This document shows, in pieces, positions 53,509 to 62,496 of a stretch of DNA of 64,000 nucleotides. The notes beneath the pieces are model-generated. The model worked only from the letters and a program-made list of their open reading frames with translations. It searched no databases and was not told where the DNA came from. Positions within the stretch are counted from its first letter, which is position 1. Each line of letters starts with the position of its first letter. Source of the stretch: Agrobacterium tumefaciens. Lineage in GTDB: Bacteria > Pseudomonadota > Alphaproteobacteria > Rhizobiales > Rhizobiaceae. A program made the position numbers and the translations under genes. Location of the stretch: assembly GCF_005221385.1 (NCBI RefSeq), contig NZ_CP039903.1:2981001-3045000 (forward strand). The letters are read 5' to 3'.

Positions 53509-54483
53509 GTGGCCTATACATCGTCTCAACCGCGTCTGGCCCGGTTTTTATCCGGCTGGTCCGCCAAGACTGGAAAACCCGCCAGGCCAGCTGAAGCCGG
53601 CATGAAGCGCGTACAGTTCTCCTCGTCCTTCGTACCCTACCTGTTTCTGGCGCCGCAGCTTGCGGTGATTTTCATCTTTTTCTACTGGCCGTCCGTCCAG
53701 GCCATTCAGTCTTCGTTTTATCTCGAAGACCCTTTCGGCTTCGGGGCCTCATTCGTGGGCTTCGCCAATTATTCGGACGCGATATTCAATCCGGAATATC
53801 TCAACATTGCCAAATTCACGGTCGTTTTCACCGTGCTGGTGACCTTCTTTTCACTGGCGCTCGGCCTCTTGCTGGCCGTCAAGGCGGATGCGGTCATTCG
53901 CGGCAGTTCGACCTACAAGACGTTGCTGATCTCCGTTTATGCCATCGCGCCGCCGGTCGCGGGCCTCATCGGCATGATGTTTTTCGACCAGCATATCGGC
54001 CCCTTCGTCAAGATGGCGGCGTTTTTCGGCTGGGACATGAAGGTCGGCCTTAATTATTTCGACACGGCCTTTGCCATGGTCGTCGTCGCCGTGTGGAAGC
54101 AGATCCCTTATAATTTCATCTTCTTCCTGTCCGGGCTTCAGGGTGTGTCCGTCGCTGTGCGTGAGGCCGCCGCCATCGATTGCCGCTCCGGCTTTCGCCG
54201 GTTCTGGACGGTCATCATGCCGCTTCTGGCGCCCACCGCCTTCTTCCTGCTGATCATCAACATCACCTATTCCCTGTTCGATACGTTCGGCGTCATCGAC
54301 GTGATGGTGAAGGACAAGGCGGCCAACAACCCCATCACGCTGGTCTACAAGGTGTTTCTTGACGGTTTCCGCGGCAATGACATCGGTGGTTCTTCGGCCC
54401 AGTCCGTCATTCTGATGCTGGTCGTCTTCGTCCTCACCATCATCCAGTTCCGCTTCATCGAGAAGCGCATCCATTACAATTGA
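53509..54483 (+). CDS. ugpA: Ugp-type ABC transporter, permease subunit UgpA
   Basis: 324 residues starting with GTG 53509, which has AAGGAGG ahead. Six membrane segments (YLFLAPQLAVIFIFFYWPSV first) surround the coupling motif EAAAIDCRSGFRRFWTVIMP, the EAA loop of MalF-type permeases. The N-terminal tail of ~35 residues is longer than in E. coli and rich in Arg and Pro. It forms the channel with UgpE and is driven by UgpC. Its TGA overlaps a TTG frame start before ugpE by 4 bases, but ugpE itself starts at 54495. Confidence 0.93.
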   Translation: MAYTSSQPRLARFLSGWSAKTGKPARPAEAGMKRVQFSSSFVPYLFLAPQLAVIFIFFYWPSVQAIQSSFYLEDPFGFGASFVGFANYSDAIFNPEYLNIAKFTVVFTVLVTFFSLALGLLLAVKADAVIRGSSTYKTLLISVYAIAPPVAGLIGMMFFDQHIGPFVKMAAFFGWDMKVGLNYFDTAFAMVVVAVWKQIPYNFIFFLSGLQGVSVAVREAAAIDCRSGFRRFWTVIMPLLAPTAFFLLIINITYSLFDTFGVIDVMVKDKAANNPITLVYKVFLDGFRGNDIGGSSAQSVILMLVVFVLTIIQFRFIEKRIHYN

Positions 54484-54494
54484 GGGAAAAGACG

Positions 54495-55337
54495 ATGTAC
54501 AAGACAAAACCCCTCGACCATCTGGTGCTGATAACCGGCGCGCTGTTCCTGATACTGCCCGTTGTCGTGGCTTTCATGACCTCCACGCACACGGCGGCGG
54601 AAATCCATCGCACCGGTCTGGCGATCGTTCCGGGCGACAATTTCGTCGAAACCTATGAAAAGGTCCTGAACCAGAAGGGCGGCTTCACCGGGCAGATCAC
54701 CGGCCTCAACATGGTGCTCAATTCGCTGATCCTCGGCATTGGTTTTGCCGTGGGCAAGATCGTCCTGTCGATGACGGCGGCCTATGCGATCGTCTATTTC
54801 CGCTTCCGCTTTGCCACACTCGCCTTCTGGATCATTTTCACGACGCTGCTCTTGCCGCTCGAAGTGCGCATCATGCCGTCCTATGAGGTGATGAGCAAAC
54901 TTGGCCTGTTGAACTCCTATACCGGCTTGATCGTGCCGCTTCTGGCGTCTGCGACGGGCACCTTCTATTTCCGGCAGTTCTTCAAATCCATTCCGGAAGA
55001 ACTGCTGGAGGCCGCCCGCATCGACGGGGCAGGGCCGTTCAAATTCTTCATCGATGTCATCATCCCGCTGTCACGCACCATGATGGCGGCGATCTTCATC
55101 ATCATGTTCGTTTATGGCTGGAACCAGTATCTCTGGCCGATGCTGATGACGACGGATGAAAGTTTCTTCACCCTGATGCGTGGCATCAAGTCGATCCTGC
55201 AGGTCTGGGTCGGTTCGCAAATTCCCGATTACAACGAAGCTTTCGCACTCGCCGTTCTGGCCATGCTGCCGCCGGTGCTGATCGTCATCGTATTCCAGCG
55301 CTGGTTCATCAAGGGCCTCACCGAGAGCGATAAATAA
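54495..55337 (+). CDS. ugpE: Ugp-type ABC transporter, permease subunit UgpE
   Basis: 280 residues, six membrane segments. The EAA coupling loop reads [20 protein letters not shown] followed by [15 protein letters not shown]. The start [20 protein letters not shown] is preceded by GAGGGAAAAGACG. It pairs with UgpA as the second half of the membrane channel. Spacing to ugpA is 11 bp and to ugpC 10 bp, so the permease and ATPase genes form a tight unit. Confidence 0.93.
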   Translation: MYKTKPLDHLVLITGALFLILPVVVAFMTSTHTAAEIHRTGLAIVPGDNFVETYEKVLNQKGGFTGQITGLNMVLNSLILGIGFAVGKIVLSMTAAYAIVYFRFRFATLAFWIIFTTLLLPLEVRIMPSYEVMSKLGLLNSYTGLIVPLLASATGTFYFRQFFKSIPEELLEAARIDGAGPFKFFIDVIIPLSRTMMAAIFIIMFVYGWNQYLWPMLMTTDESFFTLMRGIKSILQVWVGSQIPDYNEAFALAVLAMLPPVLIVIVFQRWFIKGLTESDK

Positions 55338-55347
55338 GGAGACCGAA

Positions 55348-56448
55348 ATGGCCGCTATTGAAATCAGTCAGGTCTGCAAGGATTATCATGGCGGCGTGCG
55401 CGCCGTGCATCACGTCGATATCGACATCAGGGACGGTGAGTTCATCGTTCTCGTCGGCCCCTCCGGCTGCGGCAAGTCCACGCTCCTGCGCATGGTTGCC
55501 GGCCTTGAGGACATCTCCGAAGGCACGGTGAAGATCGGCGACCGGGTGGTCAATCAGGCCGATCCCGCTGACCGTGATATTGCCATGGTGTTCCAGAATT
55601 ACGCGCTTTATCCGCATATGTCGGTGCGCCAGAACCTGGAATATGGGCTGAAGAACCGCAAGACGCCGAAGGCGGAGATCGATGCACGTGTGGCCGAAGC
55701 CGCCCGTATGCTGCAGCTCGAACCCTATCTGGAGCGCAAACCGCGCGCCCTTTCCGGCGGCCAGCGGCAGCGTGTCGCCATGGGCCGTGCCATCGTTCGC
55801 AAACCGGCGGCCTTCCTGTTCGATGAGCCTCTGTCTAACCTTGATGCAAAGCTGCGCGTCTCCATGCGCGGTGAAATCAAGCGCCTGCAAAAGCGCCTCG
55901 GCACCACATCCATCTATGTCACCCACGATCAGCTTGAGGCCATGACGCTGGCTGATCGTCTGGTGGTGCTGAATGGCGGCCGCATCGAACAGATCGGCGC
56001 GCCGCTTGATGTCTATCACACCCCCGCCTCCACTTTCGTCGCCAGCTTCATCGGCTCTCCCGCCATGAACCTGCTGAATGCCGAGTTGCATGGTGATAGC
56101 CTCGCCATCGGTCCGTCACTGTTTGCGCTCAACGGTTTTGCACCCGCTTCGGGGTCGGTGACGGTGGGCATGCGGGCGGAGGATTTCCGCATTGCCGCGG
56201 CGGGCGAGCAGGGCCTTGCGCTGCGTGTCGATTATATCGAGGAACTGGGTTCGCAGCGCCTTGTGCATGGCATGATCGGCGATCAGAACCTGACAGTGGC
56301 TTTCCCGCCGGATGTTGAGGTTCCGTCCGCATTGTCGGTGACGATAGCGCCGGAAAAACTGCACTTCTTCTCCAACGAAACCGGCAAGCGCATCGCCGGC
56401 AAGGCGGAACAGATCAAGGTACAGACCGCGCAGCTGGCGACGGCCTGA
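55348..56448 (+). CDS. ugpC: Ugp-type ABC transporter, ATP-binding subunit UgpC
   Basis: 366 residues. The nucleotide-binding domain is complete: Walker [15 protein letters not shown]-loop [16 protein letters not shown] signature [15 protein letters not shown], Walker [16 protein letters not shown], and switch His in [18 protein letters not shown]-terminal TOBE/MalK-like regulatory domain (~residues 240-355) contains [14 protein letters not shown]. In E. coli this protein also contacts regulators. GGAGACCGAA precedes the ATG. It closes the operon. Confidence 0.95.
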   Translation: MAAIEISQVCKDYHGGVRAVHHVDIDIRDGEFIVLVGPSGCGKSTLLRMVAGLEDISEGTVKIGDRVVNQADPADRDIAMVFQNYALYPHMSVRQNLEYGLKNRKTPKAEIDARVAEAARMLQLEPYLERKPRALSGGQRQRVAMGRAIVRKPAAFLFDEPLSNLDAKLRVSMRGEIKRLQKRLGTTSIYVTHDQLEAMTLADRLVVLNGGRIEQIGAPLDVYHTPASTFVASFIGSPAMNLLNAELHGDSLAIGPSLFALNGFAPASGSVTVGMRAEDFRIAAAGEQGLALRVDYIEELGSQRLVHGMIGDQNLTVAFPPDVEVPSALSVTIAPEKLHFFSNETGKRIAGKAEQIKVQTAQLATA

Positions 56449-56461
56449 TCACCTCGGAAGA

Positions 56462-56492
56462 AATCGGCGCGATGACTAAAATTGCGCCGATT
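56462..56492 (+). terminator. Hairpin after ugpC
   Basis: AATCGGCGC-13 nt-GCGCCGATT is a perfect 9-bp stem 13 bp after the ugpC stop. A T run is missing, so it is only a weak or Rho-dependent end point, or a read-through into the cupin gene. Confidence 0.45.
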
Positions 56493-56558
56493 GTCAAAAC
56501 CGCTTTGTTACGATCCCGATGATAGAAGACCTCCAATATTTCACGGGGGTTTTCTAAT

Positions 56559-57071
56559 ATGTCGTTCAAAATGATGTTCGCGGCGGCTGCAACCATGGCG
56601 ATCCGCACGGTGCCAATATTGCCGGCCTATCTGCGCGGAGCAAAAGACGAGGCCGTTGTCAGCGCGTCTTGCACCGATCTGCGGCTTCAGCCAGCCCCCA
56701 TCAATCCCGACTGGATCATTTCCGGCGATCCCCAGGCGCGTGCGGCCGATCATTCCAGAAGCGGCGACCGCGCTTCCAGCACCGCCATGTGGGATTGCAC
56801 GGCCGGTGAGTTCCGCTGGTTCTTCGGCTGGGATGAAACCGTCTATATTCTGGAAGGCGAGGTGCATGTGACGGCCGAAGACGGTTCGGTCAGCATCCTG
56901 CGGGTTGGCGACGTCGCCTATTTCCGGGCTGGAACATGGGCCACCTGGCGGGTAGATGACTATGTCCGCAAGGTCGCCTTCATGCGCCGTCCGTTCCCCA
57001 GGGCGCTGGCTCTCGCCTATCGCGTCAAGAACAAGCTGTTTTCGGGCAGTTCCTACAAGCTGGCCGCCTGA
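56559..57071 (+). CDS. Cupin-domain protein (DUF861-like)
   Basis: 170 residues. The C-terminal ~100 residues form a small cupin barrel (TAMWDCTAGEFRWFFGWDET, VYILEGEVHVTAEDG, VGDVAYFRAGTWATWRVDDY) of the DUF861/cupin_3 type. The N-terminus has a hydrophobic stretch (MSFKMMFAAAATMAIRTVPI), which may be a membrane anchor or weak signal. The cupin lacks the usual His pair of metal enzymes, so it is likely a binding protein. The function is unknown. It stands 110 bp behind ugpC, between that operon and gshB. Confidence 0.82.
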   Translation: MSFKMMFAAAATMAIRTVPILPAYLRGAKDEAVVSASCTDLRLQPAPINPDWIISGDPQARAADHSRSGDRASSTAMWDCTAGEFRWFFGWDETVYILEGEVHVTAEDGSVSILRVGDVAYFRAGTWATWRVDDYVRKVAFMRRPFPRALALAYRVKNKLFSGSSYKLAA

Positions 57072-57314
57072 ACTGGTAAAATAGCCGGGTCGGTGGAACC
57101 CACCCGGCTCCACCGGCGGAATTGTGAAGGTTCAATAAAACTCACACAAGCCACCGCTTGCAGCAGTTGCCTTTGAATGGTCGCTGCCCTACATCTTCAG
57201 GGTTTTCTGAAGCATTTCCGGGGTTCTCCCGGTCCTGCAGGGAATTTTGAAAAGACGGGACAGTGGGCACTGTGGGCCGGTAAGGCGTCCGCATGCTGCA
57301 AGAGGAACATGCGC

Positions 57315-58274
57315 ATGGCGAAGATCAAGAACGTCGCGATCCAGATGGATCATGTCTCCGGCATCAACATTGCCGGTGATTCCACCTTCGCCATGAGCCT
57401 TGAGGCGCAGGCGCGCGGATACCGGCTGTTCCACTATACGCCAGAGCGTCTTTCCATGCGTGACGGCAAGATTTACGCCGCCGTCGAGCAGATGGAACTG
57501 CGTGACATAAAGGGTGACCATTTCTCGCTGTCAGAGCCGGAGCGCGTCGATCTTTCGACCATGGATGTCATCCATCTGCGTCAGGATCCGCCATTCGACA
57601 TGGCATACATCACCTCCACCCATCTGCTGGAGCGCATTCATCCCAAAACACTTGTTGTCAATGACCCGGCCTGGGTGCGCAACTCGCCGGAAAAGATTTT
57701 CGTCACCGAATTCGCCGATCTGATGCCGAAGACGCTGATCACCAAGGACGTGGCCGAGATTGCCCGTTTCCGCAATGAAATGGGCGATATCATCCTCAAG
57801 CCGCTTTATGGCAATGGCGGTGCGGGTGTCTTCCATTCGGCGCGTGATGACCGCAATTTCTCCTCCCTGCTGGAAATGTTCGGCCAGATGTTCCGCGAGC
57901 CCTATATCGCCCAGGAATATCTGCCTGACGTCCGCAAGGGCGACAAGCGTATCCTCCTGGTGGATGGCGAGCCGGTGGGCGCAATCAACCGCGTGCCGGC
58001 GGAAAACGATGCCCGTTCCAACATGCATGCCGGTGGCCGGCCAGAGCCGACGGAACTGACGGCGCGCGAGAAGGAAATCTGCCGTCGTATCGGTCCCGCC
58101 CTGCGCGAGCGTGGTTTCCTCTTTGTTGGTATTGATGTGATCGGCGATTATCTCACCGAGATCAACGTCACCTCACCGACCGGCATTCGTGAGGTGCAGA
58201 AATTCGGCGGCGCCGATGTGGCAAGCCTATTGTGGGACGCCATCGAGAAAAAGCGCGAAGCTCAGGATTTCTGA
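57315..58274 (+). CDS. gshB: Glutathione synthetase
   Basis: 319 residues, family length. It joins gamma-glutamylcysteine with glycine using ATP. The start [20 protein letters not shown] is typical. ATP-grasp marks are visible: VHSARDDR after [16 protein letters not shown], then [40 protein letters not shown] and [23 protein letters not shown] 57315 was chosen because GAGGA lies 8 nt upstream; ATG 57309 is an alternative, but the frame open to 57177 is not family sequence. It is separated from yraN by the Ugp block. Confidence 0.96.
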   Translation: MAKIKNVAIQMDHVSGINIAGDSTFAMSLEAQARGYRLFHYTPERLSMRDGKIYAAVEQMELRDIKGDHFSLSEPERVDLSTMDVIHLRQDPPFDMAYITSTHLLERIHPKTLVVNDPAWVRNSPEKIFVTEFADLMPKTLITKDVAEIARFRNEMGDIILKPLYGNGGAGVFHSARDDRNFSSLLEMFGQMFREPYIAQEYLPDVRKGDKRILLVDGEPVGAINRVPAENDARSNMHAGGRPEPTELTAREKEICRRIGPALRERGFLFVGIDVIGDYLTEINVTSPTGIREVQKFGGADVASLLWDAIEKKREAQDF

Positions 58275-58459
58275 AGCGATTTGCCGACCGAACCCCGTTT
58301 GTTCCGTGGGTACAACTAGACACAACTAAAATACATCGCCCGCGTGAAATTGTTCACCGGATGTTCTTGTTTTATTCTTTGCCTTATGGCACGTTGCTTG
58401 CGGGTGGCCGCCATGGGGCATGAAGCTCTGATGTCGCGGCCGGTTTGCGGGGGCAGGCC

Positions 58460-59992
58460 ATGGTGGCGAAGGTCAATACGGTTGCATTTCAGGGCATAGA
58501 GGGTGTGCCCGTCGAGGTGCAGGTCATGGTCGCACCCGGAAAGGTCGGCATCCAGATCGTCGGCCTGCCGGACAAGGCAGTGGCGGAAAGCCGGGAGCGG
58601 GTGCAGGCGGCGCTACATGCTTCTGGTCTGGCGCTTCCGGCGAAAAAGGTGACCGTCAATCTCGCGCCTGCCGATCTGCCAAAGGAAGGATCGCATTTCG
58701 ATCTTCCCATTGCTCTGGGGCTCATGGCCGCTTTGGGCGCCATACCGGCAGAGGCGCTTGGCCAATATGTGGTTCTCGGCGAACTCAATCTCGATGGCAC
58801 CATCGGCATGGTCTCAGGCGCGCTGCCGGCGGCCATTGGTGCCAACGCTCTCGGCAAGGGCTTGATCTGCCCGGCTGAAAGCGGTCCGGAAGCGGCCTGG
58901 GCCGGAGCGGGCATCGATATTCTCGCCCCGCGCAGCCTCATAGCGCTTGCCAATCATTTTCGCGGCACGCAGCTGCTTTCGCGCCCCGTGCCCGCCATCC
59001 GGACCAGTCCAGTCAATCTGCCGGACCTTGCCGATATCAAGGGGCAGGAAAGCGCCAGACGTGCGCTGGAGGTGGCAGCGGCCGGCGGTCATAATCTGCT
59101 GATGGTCGGCCCACCCGGCTCCGGCAAATCCATGCTTGCCGCCCGCCTGCCCTCCATCCTGCCACCTCTTGAGGCAGCGGAGCTGCTGGAAGTGTCCATG
59201 GTTCATTCCATCGCTGGCCAATTGTCGGGTGGCAAGCTTTCAGACCGCAGGCCGTTCCGCACGCCGCATCATTCCGCCACCATGGCGGCTTTGATTGGTG
59301 GAGGGTTGCGCGCCAGACCGGGTGAGGCCTCACTTGCCCATCACGGCGTTCTTTTTCTGGATGAATTCCCGGAATTTTCGCCCCAGGTGCTGGATGCTTT
59401 GCGCCAGCCGCTGGAGACCGGCGAATGCATCATCGCGCGGGCCAATCACCGCGTCAGCTATCCGGCGCAAATCCAGCTCGTCGCGGCGATGAACCCCTGC
59501 CGATGCGGTATGGCAGGGGAGCCGGGCTTTACCTGCGCCAGAGGTCCGCGTTGTGTGGCCGACTATCAGGGCCGCATTTCCGGCCCGCTGATGGATCGCA
59601 TTGATATCCGTATTGATGTTCCCGCCGTTTCCGCCACGGACCTCATCCGCCCCGTCGCGTCCGAGCCGAGCGCGGTGGTTGCCGCCCGTGTCGCCAGTGC
59701 CCGCCTCGCCCAGCAGGAGCGTTATGCGGCGGCGGGGTTTCCTGCCATCCGCACAAATGCCCGCTGCACGACAACCCTGATCGAAAAATATGCCGAGCCG
59801 GATGCGTCCGGGCTGCAATTGCTGCGCGATGCCGCCGAACGGTTGAAATTTTCCGCACGCGGTTATCATCGTATTCTGAAGGTCGCGCGAACATTGGCCG
59901 ATCTGGACGGAAAACAGACGGTCGGCCGCATCCATGTGGCGGAAGCCGTGTCCTATCGTATCGCGGGCGAGAGGCTGCCGACAGCGGCTTGA
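58460..59992 (+). CDS. comM: YifB/ComM-type Mg-chelatase-like AAA ATPase
   Basis: 510 residues, family length. The N-terminal lon-like/ChlI domain (EVQVMVAPGKVGIQIVGLPD) precedes an AAA module: Walker A GPPGSGKSMLAARLPSILPP, Walker B GVLFLDEFPEFSPQVLDAL, and the sensor region MNPCRCGMAGEPGFTCARG with a Cys cluster, possibly zinc-binding. In competent bacteria ComM is a branch-migration helicase for natural transformation; in Agrobacterium its role is unproven. ATG 58460 fits MVAKVNTVAFQG. It stands alone between gshB and cysK. Confidence 0.93.
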   Translation: MVAKVNTVAFQGIEGVPVEVQVMVAPGKVGIQIVGLPDKAVAESRERVQAALHASGLALPAKKVTVNLAPADLPKEGSHFDLPIALGLMAALGAIPAEALGQYVVLGELNLDGTIGMVSGALPAAIGANALGKGLICPAESGPEAAWAGAGIDILAPRSLIALANHFRGTQLLSRPVPAIRTSPVNLPDLADIKGQESARRALEVAAAGGHNLLMVGPPGSGKSMLAARLPSILPPLEAAELLEVSMVHSIAGQLSGGKLSDRRPFRTPHHSATMAALIGGGLRARPGEASLAHHGVLFLDEFPEFSPQVLDALRQPLETGECIIARANHRVSYPAQIQLVAAMNPCRCGMAGEPGFTCARGPRCVADYQGRISGPLMDRIDIRIDVPAVSATDLIRPVASEPSAVVAARVASARLAQQERYAAAGFPAIRTNARCTTTLIEKYAEPDASGLQLLRDAAERLKFSARGYHRILKVARTLADLDGKQTVGRIHVAEAVSYRIAGERLPTAA

Positions 59993-60118
59993 GCCGTGAT
60001 GCTTGCGCGCTTTGTTGGAAGATGCGGGGCATTCTGAAACGCATATGCCGCCAGCGGTGCCGGCGGCATAATCAACTTCGATTCTTTGGTTCGCGATCGC
60101 GCGTACCGGATGGGGTCG

Positions 60119-61087
60119 TTAGAGCCCAAGCCCTTCAAAAAGCGCCGTCGAAAGGTAACGTTCCGCGAAGGAAGGAACGATGACGACGATGTTCTTGCCG
60201 GCATTTTCCTCGCGCGCGCCGACCTTGATTGCCGCCGCCAATGCTGCACCCGAGGAGATGCCGACGGGCACGCCTTCGAGCCGCGCGGCAAGACGTGCGA
60301 TTTCGAAAGCCTCGTCATTGGTGACGGTGACGATCTCGTCATAAATTCCGGTATCGAGGATGGCAGGTGCAAAACCGGCGCCGATGCCCTGAATCTTGTG
60401 CGGGCCGGGGTTGCCGCCGGAAAGCACCGGGCTGTCGGCGGGTTCAACCGCAATGACCTTCACCTCCGGTTTGCGGGATTTCAGAACCTGACCGGTGCCG
60501 GTGATCGTGCCGCCCGTGCCGATGCCGGAAACGAGAATGTCGACCGTCCCGTCGGTATCGTTCCAGATTTCTTCTGCCGTCGTCTTGCGGTGAATATCCG
60601 GATTGGCGGGGTTTTCGAATTGCTGCGGTATGATGGCGTCGGGCAGCGTCGCAGCCAGTTCCTGCGCCTTGGCGATTGCGCCCTTCATGCCCTTCGGGCC
60701 TTCGGTCAACACCAGTTCGGCACCGAGCAGGGCGAGCATTTTGCGGCGTTCGACCGACATGGTTTCCGGCATGGTCAGGATCAGCTTGTAGCCCTTGGCG
60801 GCGGCAGCAAAGGCGAGCGCGATGCCGGTATTGCCGGAGGTCGGCTCCACCAGCGTTGTCTTGCCGGGGGTGATCTTGCCCTGCGCTTCCAGCGCTTCGA
60901 TCATGGCAACACCGATGCGGTCCTTCACGGAGGCAATGGGGTTGAAAAATTCCAGCTTGGCGAGCAGGTTGGCCTTGACGCCCTTTTCTTTCGCCAGCTT
61001 GTCCAGCCGCACGATCGGCGTATCGCCGATTGTTTCCGTAATCGAGGAATAGACGCGTCCGCGTCCGGGCTTTCTGGCTTCGGGCAT
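60119..61087 (-). CDS. cysK: Cysteine synthase A (O-acetylserine sulfhydrylase)
   Basis: 322 residues. It makes cysteine from O-acetylserine and sulfide. PLP binds Lys of [20 protein letters not shown]; the substrate loop is [20 protein letters not shown]; the PLP phosphate loop is [17 protein letters not shown]. The PLP pyridine-N contact is in [11 protein letters not shown]. The start at 61087 ([10 protein letters not shown]) was chosen because of AGGAGAGC ahead. Convergent comM lies 126 bp away. It may be a CysK or a close O-acetylserine paralogue; the standard reading is strong. Confidence 0.95.
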   Translation of the reverse strand: MPEARKPGRGRVYSSITETIGDTPIVRLDKLAKEKGVKANLLAKLEFFNPIASVKDRIGVAMIEALEAQGKITPGKTTLVEPTSGNTGIALAFAAAAKGYKLILTMPETMSVERRKMLALLGAELVLTEGPKGMKGAIAKAQELAATLPDAIIPQQFENPANPDIHRKTTAEEIWNDTDGTVDILVSGIGTGGTITGTGQVLKSRKPEVKVIAVEPADSPVLSGGNPGPHKIQGIGAGFAPAILDTGIYDEIVTVTNDEAFEIARLAARLEGVPVGISSGAALAAAIKVGAREENAGKNIVVIVPSFAERYLSTALFEGLGL

Positions 61088-61242
61088 GATGCTCTCCTGT
61101 ATGAAGGCCACAGAATAGTGACCGCAAGATTTGAGCGGCAGAATAGGAGCAATCGCCCTGTCAGGCTAGCGAACGTTCATCCTTATATGGTCGGTTTACC
61201 GGAAAAATTTCACGATAAAACGGGTAAATGCACGAAATTATT

Positions 61243-61860
61243 TTAGGTGCTGCGGATGGCGATCATGGTCGCCGTCCCGGCCAGAATGCCCGCTGCCGTG
61301 CGATTGAGGATCGTCAGTGCGCTTGGCCGTTTCAGGAGGTTGCGCGCCTTGGCTGCAAGCAGGATGTAGGGCAACAGAACGGCCATCAACACGACGAAGG
61401 TGAGGGCGAGAAGTGTCGCATATTCCGACGGGCCGATCATGCGGATGTCGATCAGCGTCGGCACCAGCGCCACATAAAACAGCATGGTTTTCGGGTTGCC
61501 GAGCGTGATCAACAGGCCGGACAGGAAGGACATCGGCATGCTGGTGCTTTTTTTCGCCTTCAGGTCCTGCGGCAAAAGGCCGGCGGTCCACAGCTTCCAG
61601 GCGATGTAGAGGAGATAGGCCGCGCCGGCGAATTTCAGAACCATGAAGGCTTCCTGAAAGGTCTGGGCCACGAAGGCCAGCCCCAGTATTACGCCGGTCA
61701 GGTAGATCATGTCGCCCAGCACCAGCCCGAGGCCCATGAAGAAGGTTTCCCGAAAGCCCGAACCCAGCGCCCGCGCCACGATGGCCGTCATGCCGGGGCC
61801 GGGAATCGCGGCGGCGATAAAAAGGGCGGTGGCATAGGCTAGAAGGGTCGTCAGTGTCAT
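61243..61860 (-). CDS. LysE-family amino acid exporter
   Basis: 205 residues with six membrane segments. The family start LLAYATALFIAAAIPGPGMT and VARALGSGFRETFFMGLGLV are clear, followed by AGAAYLLYIAWKLWTAG and FLSGLLITLGNPKTMLFYVA. It exports amino acids or derivatives such as homoserine lactones or threonine; the substrate is unknown. An alternative start 6 bp upstream (61866) exists. It lies between cysK and dut on the minus strand but is separated from both by over 70 bp. Confidence 0.9.
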   Translation of the reverse strand: MTLTTLLAYATALFIAAAIPGPGMTAIVARALGSGFRETFFMGLGLVLGDMIYLTGVILGLAFVAQTFQEAFMVLKFAGAAYLLYIAWKLWTAGLLPQDLKAKKSTSMPMSFLSGLLITLGNPKTMLFYVALVPTLIDIRMIGPSEYATLLALTFVVLMAVLLPYILLAAKARNLLKRPSALTILNRTAAGILAGTATMIAIRST

Positions 61861-61936
61861 GATCATGTTTCCCGGAAATCCGCTAGATCAATAGCGAAAT
61901 TGCCGGGTAAAAACAATCGATCATGCGGCTTGCCGG

Positions 61937-62407
61937 TCAGATCCCGGTCGAACCGAAACCGCCGGCGCCGCGCGCCGTCTCGGAGGTTTCCGTCACTTCG
62001 CTCACGGCAACCTGCGTCACCGGCGCGATCACCATCTGTGCAATGCGCATGCCGCGTTCGATGGTGAAATCATCCTGTCCCAGATTGGCGAGAATGACCT
62101 TCACTTCGCCGCGATAATCGCTGTCCACCGTGCCGGGGGAGTTGAGGCAGGTGATGCCGTTCTTGATGGCAAGGCCGGAGCGGGGGCGGATTTGCGCCTC
62201 GTAACCGTGCGGGACTTCGAAGATAAAGCCGGTCGGCACCAGCACCCTTTCGCCGGGTTTCAGCGTCAGCGGTTGGTCTGCAGGCACGGCGGCGCGCAGG
62301 TCCATGCCGGCAGCACCGCCGGTCTCATAGGACGGCAATTCCAGGCCTGCACCATTGGCGAGGCGGACGAGGCGAAGAGGGGGGCGATTGTCGTTTTGAA
62401 CGGTCAT
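61937..62407 (-). CDS. dut: dUTP diphosphatase
   Basis: 156 residues, trimeric dUTPase type. The five motifs are visible: [12 protein letters not shown] (1), [11 protein letters not shown] (2), [19 protein letters not shown] (3, with the catalytic Asp), [14 protein letters not shown] (4) and the C-terminal GAGGFGSTG (5). It breaks dUTP to dUMP to keep uracil out of DNA. It is divergent from prfC by 89 bp. Confidence 0.96.
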   Translation of the reverse strand: MTVQNDNRPPLRLVRLANGAGLELPSYETGGAAGMDLRAAVPADQPLTLKPGERVLVPTGFIFEVPHGYEAQIRPRSGLAIKNGITCLNSPGTVDSDYRGEVKVILANLGQDDFTIERGMRIAQMVIAPVTQVAVSEVTETSETARGAGGFGSTGI

Positions 62408-62496
62408 GCGGCATTAGTTTGCCGAGATCGCGGCAAGGTCAATTGCAAATGCGGGCCTGAAACGCTAGATAGCCCGCAATTCACAGGATTTGTCAG

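Noticed and set aside
52121..53521. Minus-strand frame of 466 codons opposite ugpB
   Set aside because: ugpB is clear on the other strand; antisense shadow without homology.
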